The notes beneath the pieces are model-generated. The model ran no database searches. It saw nothing but the letters and a program-made list of their open reading frames with translations, and had not been told where the DNA came from. A stretch of 64,000 bases of DNA from CAVXHQ01 sp963789535 (GTDB lineage: Bacteria > Pseudomonadota > Alphaproteobacteria > Rhodobacterales > Rhodobacteraceae). Every line of letters begins with the position of its first letter. Position 1 is the first letter of the stretch. A program made the translations under genes and the position numbers. Shown here one piece after another: positions 15,514-24,575 of this stretch. The DNA is taken from assembly GCA_963789535.1 (NCBI GenBank), contig CAWBKU010000005.1, positions 1,364,001 through 1,428,000 on the forward strand. The letters run 5' to 3'.

Positions 15514-17130
15514 TCAGTCCGTCACGTAGACGTAGTCGTAGTTGACCGGGATCGACACGGGATCGACGTAGAGCGCGTCGTCGCCGCCCATCCGGGCCGA
15601 GCGCATGGTGTAGCGCTGTTCGTTGAATACCGGCACCCAGGGCGCGGCCTCCATGACCTGCATGTAGACGTCGGACCACATCTGCATCCGGGCCGGGTCC
15701 GCCGGGTCGATCATCGAATCGGCGGCCGTCGCCTCGGCGTCGATGGCCGGGTCGCAGAACCGTGCCCAGTTCCAGCCCCCGTCCGTCGCGCCGACACAGC
15801 CGAGGATCGGCCCGTAGAAGTTGGACGGATCGGGGAAGTCGGCGATCCAGGCCATGCCGCCCGACCAGATCATCGGCGCGGTGCCCGCCCCGCCCGCCTC
15901 GATGACGTTGGCCTGCGCGAGCGACTGGATCGACGCGGTGATGCCGATGGCCGCCAGATCCTGCTGGATCGCCTGCGCGATGCGGGGGTTGGGGTCGGTG
16001 TTCATGACATAGAGCTCGGTCTCGAACCCGTCGGCGAACCCGGCATCGGCCAGAAGCGCGCGCGCCGCATCGGGGTCGTAGGCGAATCCCGCATAGCCCT
16101 CGGTATAACCGGGCATCGACGGCGGCAGCGGCTGTGTCGCCGGGATCGCGCGGCCGTTGATGAGCTGTACGATGCGGTCCTTGTTGATCGCCATGTTGAT
16201 CGCGCGCCGCACGTCGACGTTGTCGAAGGGCGGCATCGTCGTGTTGAGGGTGATGTAGCCGGTCTGCAACTGGCCGCCCTCGACGACGCGGGCCGCCTGG
16301 TCGGGATCTGCCATAACTTCCTGAAACTTGGCGGGGGGGATGCCGTCGCCGGGCACATCGACCTCGCCGTTCTGAAGGCGCAGCAGGGCGACGATGGGCT
16401 CCTGTCCGACCTCGAAGGTGACAGAATCGAGGTAGGGCAGCCCCTCGCGCCAGTAATCTTCGTTGCGGGTGAGGACAAGGCGCTGGCCGGTGGTCCATTC
16501 GCCGAGCTGGAAGGCGCCGGTGCCCACGGGCATGTGGCCGAAGTCTCCGTCTGCGGCCTCGACGGCCTCTTGCGGGACCACGGACGAGAAGTTCAGGGCC
16601 ATCACGTGCAGGAAGGTCGCGTCGGGGCGGGAGAGCTGGATCTGGACGGTGAGCGGGTCGACGACCGTGACGCCCGACAGCGACGTGGCCGAGCCGTCGG
16701 TCATGGCGTCATAGCCGTCGATCGAGGCGAAGAAGCCCGCTCCGGGGGACAGCGTCTCGGGATTGGTGACGCGGTCGAGGGAGTATTTGACGTCCTCGGC
16801 GGTCATCTCGCGCCCGTTGTGGAACATCACGCCGGGGCGCAGATAGAAGGTAAAGGTCATGCCGTCGTCCGACACGTCATAGCTCTCGGCGAGGCCGGGG
16901 CGCAGGGTAGTTGTGCCGGGCTCGTAGTCCATCAGGCTGTCGAAGATCGACTTGATCATCGACCAGTTCTGCCAGTCGTAGCCGATGGCCGGGTCGAGGG
17001 TGGCGACGTCGTCCTTGTAGGTGACGGTGATGTTGCCGCCCTGCACGGCGTCGGGGTCGAGCGTTTCCTGTGCCGTCGCGGGCAGCGCGAGGGCGGCGAG
17101 AAGGGCGGTGGTGGTGAGCAGATGCTTCAT
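15514..17130 (-). CDS. ABC transporter substrate-binding protein (family 5)
   Basis: A 538-residue periplasmic binding protein with an N-terminal signal peptide (hydrophobic core to about residue 20, cleavage after A-T-A). It has the family 5 (peptide/nickel/amide) landmark G-L-A-E-S-Y-D-V-S-D-D-G and F-H-N-G-R-E-M-T-A-E-D-V-K-Y-S. It lies four bases upstream of fmdA and 18 bases downstream of the permease genes. Family 5 proteins usually bind peptides; the amidase context argues for an amide or amide-containing substrate. Confidence 0.92.
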   Translation of the reverse strand: MKHLLTTTALLAALALPATAQETLDPDAVQGGNITVTYKDDVATLDPAIGYDWQNWSMIKSIFDSLMDYEPGTTTLRPGLAESYDVSDDGMTFTFYLRPGVMFHNGREMTAEDVKYSLDRVTNPETLSPGAGFFASIDGYDAMTDGSATSLSGVTVVDPLTVQIQLSRPDATFLHVMALNFSSVVPQEAVEAADGDFGHMPVGTGAFQLGEWTTGQRLVLTRNEDYWREGLPYLDSVTFEVGQEPIVALLRLQNGEVDVPGDGIPPAKFQEVMADPDQAARVVEGGQLQTGYITLNTTMPPFDNVDVRRAINMAINKDRIVQLINGRAIPATQPLPPSMPGYTEGYAGFAYDPDAARALLADAGFADGFETELYVMNTDPNPRIAQAIQQDLAAIGITASIQSLAQANVIEAGGAGTAPMIWSGGMAWIADFPDPSNFYGPILGCVGATDGGWNWARFCDPAIDAEATAADSMIDPADPARMQMWSDVYMQVMEAAPWVPVFNEQRYTMRSARMGGDDALYVDPVSIPVNYDYVYVTD

Positions 17131-17148
17131 GGTTCTCTCCTTTTGGGG

Positions 17149-18069
17149 TCAGCGGATTCGGATACGGGGGTCGATGAGGGGCGCCACGAGATCGGCGAGC
17201 AGGTTGCCGAGGACGATGGCGCAGGCGGACACGAGGGTGACGCCCATGATGATGGGAATGTCGATGCGCTGGATCGCCTGCCAGGCGAGCTGGCCGATGC
17301 CGGGCCAGCCGAACACGCCCTCGACCACGACGATCCCGCCCATGAAGATGCCGATGTCGATGCCGATCATGGCGATGACGGGCAGGATGGCGTTGGGCAT
17401 GGCGTGGCGCAGGATTACGCGGGCGCGGCTCAGGCCCTTGGCGCGGGCGGTGCGGATGAAATCGGTGCGCAGCACCTCGATCATGCTCGACCGCATCATG
17501 CGGGCATACCAGCCCGACCCGAGGATGCCGAGCGTCAGCGCGGGCAGCACGAGGTGCGCGGGCGTGCCGTAGCCGCCGATGGGAAACCAGCCGAGCCAGA
17601 CGGCGAAGACGTAGAGCAAGAGCAGGGCCACGATGAATTGCGGGGCCGAGACGGTGACGAAGGAGGTCATCATCAACGCGGTGTCGGTGGCGCGGCCCCG
17701 ACGCAGCGCGGCGATGACGCCCATGGCAAGGCCGATCATCAGCTCTGCGCCGATGCCTGCGGCCATGAGCAGGAGCGAGGCGGGCAGGCGGGCGGCGATG
17801 AGGTCCGCCACCTCGGAGCGTTGCAGATAGCTGCGCCCCATGTCGCCGTGCAGCAAGGCCCAGAGGTAGCGACCGTATTGCACGAGGAACGGCTGGTCGA
17901 GGCCCAGTTGCGCGCGGATGTTGGCCACGGTCTCGGGCGTGGCGGACCGGCCCGCGATCTGGCGCACCGGGTCGGCGGGCAGGACGAACAGCAGGAAAAA
18001 GGTGATGAAGGAGACGCCAAGCAGGATGAGCGCGGCCTGGATCAGGCGGCGGAGGGTGTAGGCCGCCAT
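17149..18069 (-). CDS. ABC transporter permease (DppB type)
   Basis: A 306-residue inner-membrane permease with an N-terminal transmembrane segment near residues 9-30, a large periplasmic loop and five further segments. The ATPase-coupling EAA-like loop is seen as F-I-R-T-A-R-A-K-G-L-S. DppB hallmarks include L-G-L-D-Q-P near residue 56 and V-V-V-E-G-V-F-G-W-P-G-I-G near residue 248. Its ATG shares one base with the stop of the partner permease. It forms the membrane channel with the next protein. Confidence 0.93.
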   Translation of the reverse strand: MAAYTLRRLIQAALILLGVSFITFFLLFVLPADPVRQIAGRSATPETVANIRAQLGLDQPFLVQYGRYLWALLHGDMGRSYLQRSEVADLIAARLPASLLLMAAGIGAELMIGLAMGVIAALRRGRATDTALMMTSFVTVSAPQFIVALLLLYVFAVWLGWFPIGGYGTPAHLVLPALTLGILGSGWYARMMRSSMIEVLRTDFIRTARAKGLSRARVILRHAMPNAILPVIAMIGIDIGIFMGGIVVVEGVFGWPGIGQLAWQAIQRIDIPIIMGVTLVSACAIVLGNLLADLVAPLIDPRIRIR

Positions 18070-18947
18070 CAGTCGGCCCCCCGAAGGGTGGGATCGAGGA
18101 CGTCGCGGAGCGCGTCGCCCACGAGGTTGAACGCCAGCGCCAGCACGACGATGGCGGCGCCGGGCAGGAAGACGAGCCAGGGCGCGGACTGGAAATAGGT
18201 CTGGTTCTCGAAGATGATGTTGCCCCACGACGGGGTGGGCGGCTGCACGCCGACGCCGAGATAGGACAGCGTCGCCTCGAGGAGCACGGTCGTAGAGATG
18301 CCGAGTGTGCCCCAGACGATGATCATCGGCACCAGATGCGGCAGGATGTGGCGGAACAGGATACGCGACGTGGAGGCGCCGAGCGTCCGCTCGGCGGCGA
18401 TGAAATCGCGGGCGGCCAGCGCCGTGGTCTCGGTGTAGATCACCCGCGCCGTCTGGACCCAGTTCACCATGGCGATGACGACGGCCACGATCCACAATGA
18501 CGGCTGCCAGATCGCGGCGAGGCAGATGGCCAGCAGCAACGCGGGAAAGGCCATCATCAGATCGGTGAACCGCATCAGGACCGCGCCGATCCAGCCCTGA
18601 AAGAAACCGGCCGTCAGGCCGATCACCGTCCCGATCATCAGGGCGATGCCGTTCGCGACGACGCCGATGATCAGCGAGGTCCGCGCGCCGTAGAGCAGAC
18701 GGCTCAGGAGGTCGCGCCCGAGAAGGTCGGTGCCGAGGGGGTAGGCGCCGCCGGGGGGCAGGGGCTCGCCGTAGAGCGTCAGGCCATCGAAGAACTGCTC
18801 GAACGGGTCGTGCGGCGCGATCCACGGGGCGAGCACGGCGGCGCCGACGATGAGGGCGACCAGGGTCATGCCGACGAGGGCCAGCTTGCGCCGTCGTAGC
18901 CGGGCCCATGTGCCGCCGGGGCGGCGGAGGAGCGGCGTGGCGGTCAT
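18069..18947 (-). CDS. ABC transporter permease (DppC type)
   Basis: A 292-residue permease with the DppC pattern. After the first transmembrane segment comes H-D-P-F, then L-G-T-D-L-L-G-R-D-L-L-S-R-L-L-Y-G-A-R-T-S-L. The coupling loop is A-R-D-F-I-A-A-E-R-T-L-G-A-S, and the end has L-S-Y-L-G-V-G-V-Q-P-P-T-P-S-W-G. It pairs with the DppB-type protein. The start overlaps the ANTAR gene stop by four bases. Confidence 0.93.
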   Translation of the reverse strand: MTATPLLRRPGGTWARLRRRKLALVGMTLVALIVGAAVLAPWIAPHDPFEQFFDGLTLYGEPLPPGGAYPLGTDLLGRDLLSRLLYGARTSLIIGVVANGIALMIGTVIGLTAGFFQGWIGAVLMRFTDLMMAFPALLLAICLAAIWQPSLWIVAVVIAMVNWVQTARVIYTETTALAARDFIAAERTLGASTSRILFRHILPHLVPMIIVWGTLGISTTVLLEATLSYLGVGVQPPTPSWGNIIFENQTYFQSAPWLVFLPGAAIVVLALAFNLVGDALRDVLDPTLRGAD

Positions 18948-19543
18948 GGCCGCGTGGTCCGGGGTCTGACGGTCTCGCCCCGCGCCAGCACACGGGCCGC
19001 CGCTTCCTCGAGCGTTATGCGCGCCGCCATCGCCTCGGCGCGCAGCGCGTCGTAGGCGGCGGATTCGGAGCCGGTCCGCTGCATCAGGTGCAGCACGGCG
19101 CGGACGACGGTCTGGCGTTCACCCAGACGCCGGCGCAGGTCTTCGGCCTCGGCCACGAGGGCCTGCCGCGCCTCAAACGCCGTGCGGGCGATCAGCAGGG
19201 CGCTGTAGGCGCCACCATCGCCCACGGGTTTCAGCAATTGCGCCGTGGCCCCGGTCGAGAGGGCCCAGGCGACGCGGCCGGGTGCCTCGGACCCGATCAG
19301 CGCGATCAGCGGCATCGGGGCGGTGCCGGGGGACCAGGGGAATTGCTCGTCAAAGCCCATGTCGGCGTCGAAGAACAAGAAATCGGCGGCCAGCGCCTCG
19401 GGCGGCAGGTCCGGCCAGTGCGCTGCGACGTGCAGGCCGACGGCGACGAGTTGCCGGGTCAGGGCCGTGACCGTGGCGTGGGGACGGTGCAGCACCACGG
19501 CGCGGGCGCCGCCGAGGTCGGGGGTGCGGGTGGCGCGGGTCAC
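18944..19543 (-). CDS. ANTAR-domain transcription antiterminator (AmiR/NasR type)
   Basis: A 199-residue regulator. The first 120 residues resemble a degenerate receiver domain (F-L-F-F-D-A-D-M-G-F-D) of the kind in AmiR. A coiled coil at about 125-150 leads into the C-terminal ANTAR RNA-binding domain (L-M-Q-R-T-G-S-E-S-A-A-Y-D-A-L-R). ANTAR proteins bind leader RNA and prevent termination. GTG 19543 overlaps the AmiC-like gene stop (GTGA). Placed next to an AmiC-like sensor, it should free the operon from its leader terminator when the amide is present, by analogy with Pseudomonas AmiC/AmiR. Confidence 0.88.
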   Translation of the reverse strand: MTRATRTPDLGGARAVVLHRPHATVTALTRQLVAVGLHVAAHWPDLPPEALAADFLFFDADMGFDEQFPWSPGTAPMPLIALIGSEAPGRVAWALSTGATAQLLKPVGDGGAYSALLIARTAFEARQALVAEAEDLRRRLGERQTVVRAVLHLMQRTGSESAAYDALRAEAMAARITLEEAAARVLARGETVRPRTTRP

Positions 19544-20613
19544 GACACCACCCGCAAGAGGCCCGGCGCGCGGGCAGGGGCGGGCAGGGTAAGGTAGGGA
19601 TCGCCGGGCAGGGTGCCCGCATCGTGGACCACCTCGAACGCCCCGTTCCGGACCTGCGCGACGAGGGCGGGCTGGGGCATGTGGTGGGTCTTGGGGTCGA
19701 TGCCGCTCGCCGCGCCGGCCGGGCTGGCGAGGAGGGCGGTGAGATCGTCGGCTCCGGCCTCGGGCGCCTGTTCCAGCAGGTCGGCGAGGACCATGACCGC
19801 CCGTTGCGCCGCCGCTTCGAAGCTGTTTGCGAATCCGTCTTTCGCGCGGAAGAACGGACCGGCGGAGATCAGGCCCTCGGCGTCGGCGGCGATCTCGGGC
19901 AGTTCGCATTCGGTGAGGTTGCACGACAGCACCGGGCAGCGCTCGGGGCGGAACCGGGGATCGCGGGCCCCGAGGGCGGCGTAGGCCCGCAGGAAGGCGT
20001 AGGACGAGGGGCCGATCAGGGAGTTGAGGATGAAGTCGGGCGCGGTCGCCTCGACCTCGTCGATCATGCGGGCCACATCCTCGGACCCGATCGGCAGATA
20101 ACGCTCGCCCAGAACCGAGCCACGGGCGGCACCGATGCGCTCCCGGGCGAGGCGGTTCATCTCCCAGCCCCAGATATAGTTGCTCCCGGCGAGGTAGCCG
20201 CGCCGCCCGAAGGTGGGGATCGCCCAGGCGAGCAAAGGGATCAGGTGCTGGTTGGGGCAGGAGTGGAGGTAGACGACGCGGTCGGACGCCTCGAACCCCT
20301 CGTAGGGGACGGCATACCATAACGTCCCGCCCGCCTTTTCGAGGACCGGAATCACCTCCTTGCGGCTCCACGAGGTGACGCAGCCGACGATGTGACGGGC
20401 CGGGGTCGCATGGAGGAGATCGGCGCAGAGCGGCGCGTAGAGGTCGATGTTGCCGCCGGGGTCGCGTTCGTGGGCCTGAAAGGCGACGCGGCGCGCAGGG
20501 TCGGCGTTGACGGCGGCGATGGCGGCCAGTGCGCCGCTGCGGCAGGCGGTGCCGATGCGCGCATAGCTGCCGCTGCGCGAGTAGAGCAGGCCAAGGGCGT
20601 GGGTGCGTCTCAA
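19540..20613 (-). CDS. AmiC-like amide sensor (periplasmic-binding fold)
   Basis: Family 6 type ligand-binding protein of about 357 residues, similar to AmiC/FmdD: L-G-L-L-Y-S-R-S-G-S-Y-A near the start, then A-A-I-A-A-V-N-A-D. Motifs G-C-V-T-S-W-S-R-K-E, A-V-P-Y-E-G-F-E, N-Y-I-W-G-W-E-M-N and F-I-L-N-S-L-I-G follow. No signal peptide is present, so it is probably cytoplasmic like AmiC. I chose the TTG at about 20613. The longer frame starting at TTG 20739 overlaps the promoter, and the operon would then lack a leader. It is the first gene of the operon. Confidence 0.85.
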   Translation of the reverse strand: MRRTHALGLLYSRSGSYARIGTACRSGALAAIAAVNADPARRVAFQAHERDPGGNIDLYAPLCADLLHATPARHIVGCVTSWSRKEVIPVLEKAGGTLWYAVPYEGFEASDRVVYLHSCPNQHLIPLLAWAIPTFGRRGYLAGSNYIWGWEMNRLARERIGAARGSVLGERYLPIGSEDVARMIDEVEATAPDFILNSLIGPSSYAFLRAYAALGARDPRFRPERCPVLSCNLTECELPEIAADAEGLISAGPFFRAKDGFANSFEAAAQRAVMVLADLLEQAPEAGADDLTALLASPAGAASGIDPKTHHMPQPALVAQVRNGAFEVVHDAGTLPGDPYLTLPAPARAPGLLRVVS

Positions 20614-20623
20614 GATATCCCCA

Positions 20624-20675
20624 AACGAAAAGCCCCGCCCCGATGCGCCCTGTGCAGGGGATCGGGTCGGGGCGC
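20624..20675 (-). terminator. Leader terminator/attenuator of the amide operon
   Basis: On the minus strand, CGCCCCGA (20674-20667) pairs with TCGGGGCG (about 20643-20636), and the stem is followed by GGGCTTTTCGTTT. The hairpin lies between the promoter and the first start codon. An alternative stem CCCGAT/ATCGGG uses the same 3' half, so the two folds exclude each other. This is the layout expected for antitermination by the ANTAR protein. I did not find clear hexaloops with A1 and G4. Confidence 0.55.
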
Positions 20676-20710
20676 GGGTGCCAGTCGGCGTCGAGCCGGA
20701 TGTTTCACGA

Positions 20711-20739
20711 TCATGAGCCTGGCCTGCCCAGGCGGTCAA
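20711..20739 (-). promoter_or_regulatory. Sigma-70-type promoter of the amide operon
   Basis: On the minus strand, TTGACC (20739-20734), a 17-base spacer and TCATGA (20716-20711). The start of transcription would be near 20703, giving a leader of about 90 bases that contains the terminator-like hairpin. Confidence 0.55.
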
Positions 20740-21117
20740 GGGGCGCGTGTGGCGCGCACCGCGTCCAAGCCGGGACTGCTCAATTTATTGGCAGGGTGGC
20801 CTGCTGCCGGTCTGGTGGACGGCAACTTAAATCTTCATCGCTCTCTCTGGCCCGGCTGCAAGTAGAGGCTGTCTCCGATATCAGGTTTCCATGTGGTGAA
20901 GTGGAAGGATCGCCCGTTCCTCTTTGGGATTGCAGGTGGCGGAAGGCGGCTCCCCGGTCCGCCACCTCGTCTTCATCGGAACACGACGCGCCACATTGTT
21001 CTGACAGGTCCGGTCCGGGGGTCGTCGGTATGGCCTGCCGGTCCGGGCAGGCAGGGGCGGTTCGCTTCGGTGCGGCCGGACGGCGCCGCGGACCACGATC
21101 TTTCGTGCAACCCGTCG
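20740..21117. other. Divergent intergenic region
   Basis: About 380 bases between the amide operon promoter and the stress-kinase promoter. No credible coding sequence, RNA gene or repeat was found. An A/T-richer patch at 20780-20840 may carry regulator sites, but I see no clear dyad. Confidence 0.4.
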
Positions 21118-21143
21118 GGAACCAATCCGGCTCTGGCGGTGTT
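21118..21143 (+). promoter_or_regulatory. EcfG-type promoter upstream of the HisKA_2 kinase
   Basis: GGAAC (21118-21122), a 17-base spacer and TGTT (21140-21143). The consensus for the alphaproteobacterial general stress sigma factor is GGAAC-N16/17-CGTT, so one base of the -10 differs. It lies about 85 bases upstream of the kinase start. Confidence 0.6.
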
Positions 21144-21226
21144 GTGTGCGAATGCGGCCAACGACGGGTACGCCTCGGCCGATGCCGAGCGCGACGAAGC
21201 GTCGGCCGAGAGGACCGGTATCGGGG

Positions 21227-22981
21227 ATGGATGTGATTTCGACGCTGCGCCGCCGCGTATTCGACCGCATCGGCGTGCGTATGGCCTTCGTTCTCGCCGT
21301 CGCGTTGCTGCCGCTCGCCATCGTGTCGATCGTCCGGTCGAACACCATCATCCGCCAGTCGCAGCAAAGATCGGAATCCGCCCTTCAGGGCGAGACCCTG
21401 CGCGCCCTGTCGATGGAACTGGGCAACATCGAGAGACTGCGCGGCGTCGCCCTCTCCCTTGCCGCGGTCATGCCGTCGCTGCTGCGATCGGCCGATACCT
21501 GTTCGACGGACCTTGCGCGGGTCGTGGAGGGGTCCAGCTTCACGTTCGCGGGATTCTATACCGCCGACGGCGAGGTCATCTGCTCGAGCGCGGGTGCATT
21601 CTCGCTCGTCCAACCCGACGGATTCGAGGACCGTTTTACCGACCCGGCGCCATTGATCGAGATCAACCAGTCGCCGCAGATCTCGCGCACCTCGATCATC
21701 GCCGCCTCTCACCCGGTCTATGATCCGGACGGAACCTTTATGGGCTATGTCGGGGTGTCGATGCCGCACAGCGCCATCGGCGGACGGGATCAGTTCCGGC
21801 CACAGAGCATGCGGGGCGACTTCGTGCCCACCGTCGCCTTCTTTACGGTGGACGGGGCCGGTTCGATCCTGACGGCCACCGGTGCCGGGATCGACGATGC
21901 CGCGGCCCTGATGCCCGCCGATCTGGACGTCGTCGACGTCATGACCCGTGGCACCGCCTTCTCGGCCAGATCGCAGTCGGGCGAGTTGCGCACCTATGCG
22001 GTGGTCCCGGTGCTGGGCGGCGACCTCTTTGCGATCGGCACCTGGTCCGAGAGCCAGGTGATCGAAGAGACCCTGTTCTACCGCTTTCCGGCCCTCTTCC
22101 CGGCACTGATGTGGCTCGCGAGCCTGATTGCCGCCTACAGTGCTGCCGAACTCTTCGTGACGCGGCCTGTCCGGCGGCTGCACGGCGCGATCACCCGGTT
22201 CACGCAGGACCGGCGCGGCGTCGCCGCCGACGCCTTCGCCATCGCCCCGGTCGAACTGCGCGACATGGCGGTCAGCTATAACGAGATGACCGACCGGATC
22301 CTGCGCGAGGAGGCCGAACTCGAGGATATCGTCCGCCAGAAGGACATCCTTCTCCGCGAGGTGCATCACCGGGTCAAGAACAACCTGCAACTCATCGCCT
22401 CGATCATGAACATGCAGATGCGCAAGTCGCGCTCGGACGAGGCGCGGTCCCTGATGCGCGGCCTGCACGACCGGGTGATGAGCCTCGCGACGGTGCACAA
22501 GGGGCTCTATCAGACCTCGGGCCTTGCCGATGTGCAGGCCGATGAGCTGATCGCCGACATCGTCCGCCAGATCACCCACATGGGGTCGCTGGGCAGCGGC
22601 GAGATCGCCGTCGAACAGCACCTCGACAAGCTCAAGCTCTCGCCCGAACAGGCCGTGCCGCTGACGCTCCTCGTGACCGAGGCGCTGACCAATGCGCTGA
22701 AATACGTGGGCCACGCGCCGGGCGGCACGTCGGAGCTGGTCCTGCGCCTCGAGACGGGCGAGGGACGGCAGGTGCGGGTCGTGATCTCGAACACGCTGGC
22801 CCCGGAAAAGACCCGGCCGCCCGAGGGGCCGACCGGCCTCGGCTCGCAACTCCTCACCGCGTTCTCGCAGCAATTGAATGCCACGCTGGACAAGCGGACC
22901 GAGGGCGACATCTATGTCGTCACCGTCGACTTCGAGGCCGAACCGCTGAACACGCGCGCCGAGACGGCGGGGGTGTTCTAG
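21227..22981 (+). CDS. HisKA_2 (HWE-like) membrane sensor kinase, probable stress-response kinase
   Basis: A 584-residue kinase. Transmembrane segments lie near residues 18-38 and 288-310 and enclose a large Cache-like periplasmic sensor. A HAMP region (T-R-P-V-R-R-L-H-G) follows. The HisKA_2 box R-E-V-H-H-R-V-K-N-N-L-Q-L-I-A-S carries the phospho-His near residue 380. The ATPase domain has T-E-A-L-T-N-A-L-K-Y and G-L-G-S-Q-L. Kinases of this type feed PhyR in the general stress response. nepR and ecfG nearby and an EcfG-like promoter in front support that role. PhyR itself is not in the window. ATG 21227 is preceded by GGGG. Confidence 0.85.
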   Translation: MDVISTLRRRVFDRIGVRMAFVLAVALLPLAIVSIVRSNTIIRQSQQRSESALQGETLRALSMELGNIERLRGVALSLAAVMPSLLRSADTCSTDLARVVEGSSFTFAGFYTADGEVICSSAGAFSLVQPDGFEDRFTDPAPLIEINQSPQISRTSIIAASHPVYDPDGTFMGYVGVSMPHSAIGGRDQFRPQSMRGDFVPTVAFFTVDGAGSILTATGAGIDDAAALMPADLDVVDVMTRGTAFSARSQSGELRTYAVVPVLGGDLFAIGTWSESQVIEETLFYRFPALFPALMWLASLIAAYSAAELFVTRPVRRLHGAITRFTQDRRGVAADAFAIAPVELRDMAVSYNEMTDRILREEAELEDIVRQKDILLREVHHRVKNNLQLIASIMNMQMRKSRSDEARSLMRGLHDRVMSLATVHKGLYQTSGLADVQADELIADIVRQITHMGSLGSGEIAVEQHLDKLKLSPEQAVPLTLLVTEALTNALKYVGHAPGGTSELVLRLETGEGRQVRVVISNTLAPEKTRPPEGPTGLGSQLLTAFSQQLNATLDKRTEGDIYVVTVDFEAEPLNTRAETAGVF

Positions 22982-22987
22982 GCCGCC

Positions 22988-24553
22988 TCAGACCATCGCT
23001 TCGGGCGCGCCGGGCAGGGCCTGCGCCTTGTCGGCGGCACCGCGCAGGTCGTAGGGCAGAAGAAATCCGGTCCGGTCGGCGGGCGCGCGCCGGGCATTGT
23101 CGCGGGCACGGTCGCGCCAGGCACCGAAGAGGTCGGCGGTCGCGGGGACCGGGTCGAGAGGACCGGCGCCCGGCTCGAACCATTGGCCCATCACCCGCGC
23201 CTTGAGGGTCGCCACCACCTCGGGCGCCCCGAGGATCACACCGGCCTCGGCGTCCCACGACATGCTGCGTCCGTTGAGGTTGGCAGAGGACACGATGGCG
23301 CGGCTGTCGTCGAAGATCGCCACCTTGGAGTGCACGTAGACGATCGGTGCCCCGCCGAGTTGCGCACGTTTGCCCGTCGCGTCCTGCGGCCCGAGCGGGC
23401 GGGGCTGTGCCGGGCTCGCCACGAAGAAACGTGTGCCGAACGCGCGGCGGACCCGCCGGATCGCGCGCAGTTGCAGATATTCGCCGAACCGCGCATCGAG
23501 GCCCGCGCGTGGCCCGAAGGCGACGTCCTCGGGGGCGCCGGGCACCAGCAGCAGGCAGTGCAGGTCGCGCCGTGCGCGTCCGGCATCGGCGAGCGCGCGT
23601 GCGATGCGCCGGTCGCGAAAATACTGCGTCTCGAGGTAGATCAGATCGCGCGCCTCGGCGATGGCGTCCAGATGCGCGTCGAGGAGGCCCGTCACATGGC
23701 GCCGCGGACGCAGCGCCACGATGGGGGCGGCGCGCGCCTGCGACAGGGTCGCGCGGAACGCCGAGTCGGGCGGCGGCAACGCCGTCTTGCCCCGAACCAC
23801 GTCGGGAAGCGCCCGCAGAAACGCCGCCGCATCGCGCGCGACCGCGGGGTCGTGCACGATCAGTTGCAGATCGTGCCACGTATCCTGAGAAGGGCGTGCA
23901 TGGGCGGTATCGTCGAGCCGGCGCGCGTTCACGTCGAGGCCACCGAGATAGGTCGCCCGACCGTCGAATACCGCCATCTTGTGATGCAGGGTGATCGGCA
24001 GCAGGTGCGGCAGGGCGCCCGCCCGCATCCGCAGGCCGCGGGAGCCCTCCTTGACGAGGCCGGCAAGGCCGGGAGAGGTCAGCAACGCGCGCCGGCGGCT
24101 GGCCTCGTCCGTCGGTAGGCCCCGGATGACCTGTCGCAACGTGCGGCGGGTCCGCACCCCGAACCCGAGGCGCGGCACCGGTCCGCCCGCGGACGGATGC
24201 GCGAACGCCCGCACCGCAAGGCGCGCGGCACCGGCCCGCGTCATCTCGTTGGCCGCCGTCCACGCCTTTACATGCGCCCAGGCCCGGGCGTGCATCCGGT
24301 GCGCCATCACCGGATCGAAGTCCGACAGGGTCAGATCGATCGTCACGCCGCGGTTCAGCGTGTCGACCATCAGGTCGATCCAGCGGTCGCCGGTTGCCAG
24401 CGCCTCGGCCGATTGCAGGGGTGTCGTCGGATCGAAGACCCGAAACCCGGCGACGATGTCGTCCCGTGCACCCAGAAACAGCCGTTCGAGCGCCGGATAG
24501 GCCTCGGCGGCGGTGATCAGTATGTCGGGGTCGCGCGGCGGGGTCGTCACCAT
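22988..24553 (-). CDS. Phospholipase D-like protein
   Basis: A 521-residue PLD superfamily protein with two HKD motifs: L-H-H-K-M-A-V-F-D-G-R near residue 190 and V-H-S-K-V-A-I-F-D-D-S near residue 415, the latter followed by S-S-A-N-L-N-G-R-S. No signal peptide or clear transmembrane segments are visible, unlike membrane cardiolipin synthases. It follows ecfG by 22 bases on the same strand, so it is probably co-transcribed with nepR-ecfG. A role in phospholipid remodelling under stress is inference. It converges on the kinase gene with six bases between stops. Confidence 0.85.
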   Translation of the reverse strand: MVTTPPRDPDILITAAEAYPALERLFLGARDDIVAGFRVFDPTTPLQSAEALATGDRWIDLMVDTLNRGVTIDLTLSDFDPVMAHRMHARAWAHVKAWTAANEMTRAGAARLAVRAFAHPSAGGPVPRLGFGVRTRRTLRQVIRGLPTDEASRRRALLTSPGLAGLVKEGSRGLRMRAGALPHLLPITLHHKMAVFDGRATYLGGLDVNARRLDDTAHARPSQDTWHDLQLIVHDPAVARDAAAFLRALPDVVRGKTALPPPDSAFRATLSQARAAPIVALRPRRHVTGLLDAHLDAIAEARDLIYLETQYFRDRRIARALADAGRARRDLHCLLLVPGAPEDVAFGPRAGLDARFGEYLQLRAIRRVRRAFGTRFFVASPAQPRPLGPQDATGKRAQLGGAPIVYVHSKVAIFDDSRAIVSSANLNGRSMSWDAEAGVILGAPEVVATLKARVMGQWFEPGAGPLDPVPATADLFGAWRDRARDNARRAPADRTGFLLPYDLRGAADKAQALPGAPEAMV

Positions 24554-24575
24554 GCCACCCGGCGGGCCGCGTCGC

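Noticed and set aside
15502..18198. A plus-strand frame of about 900 codons
   Set aside because: It lies opposite the binding protein and permease genes; composition is low-complexity and no motif is present.
20613..20739. Longer start (TTG 20739) for the AmiC-like protein
   Set aside because: It would begin inside the -35 box of the best promoter and add 42 Arg/Thr/Pro-rich residues not seen at the start of this family.
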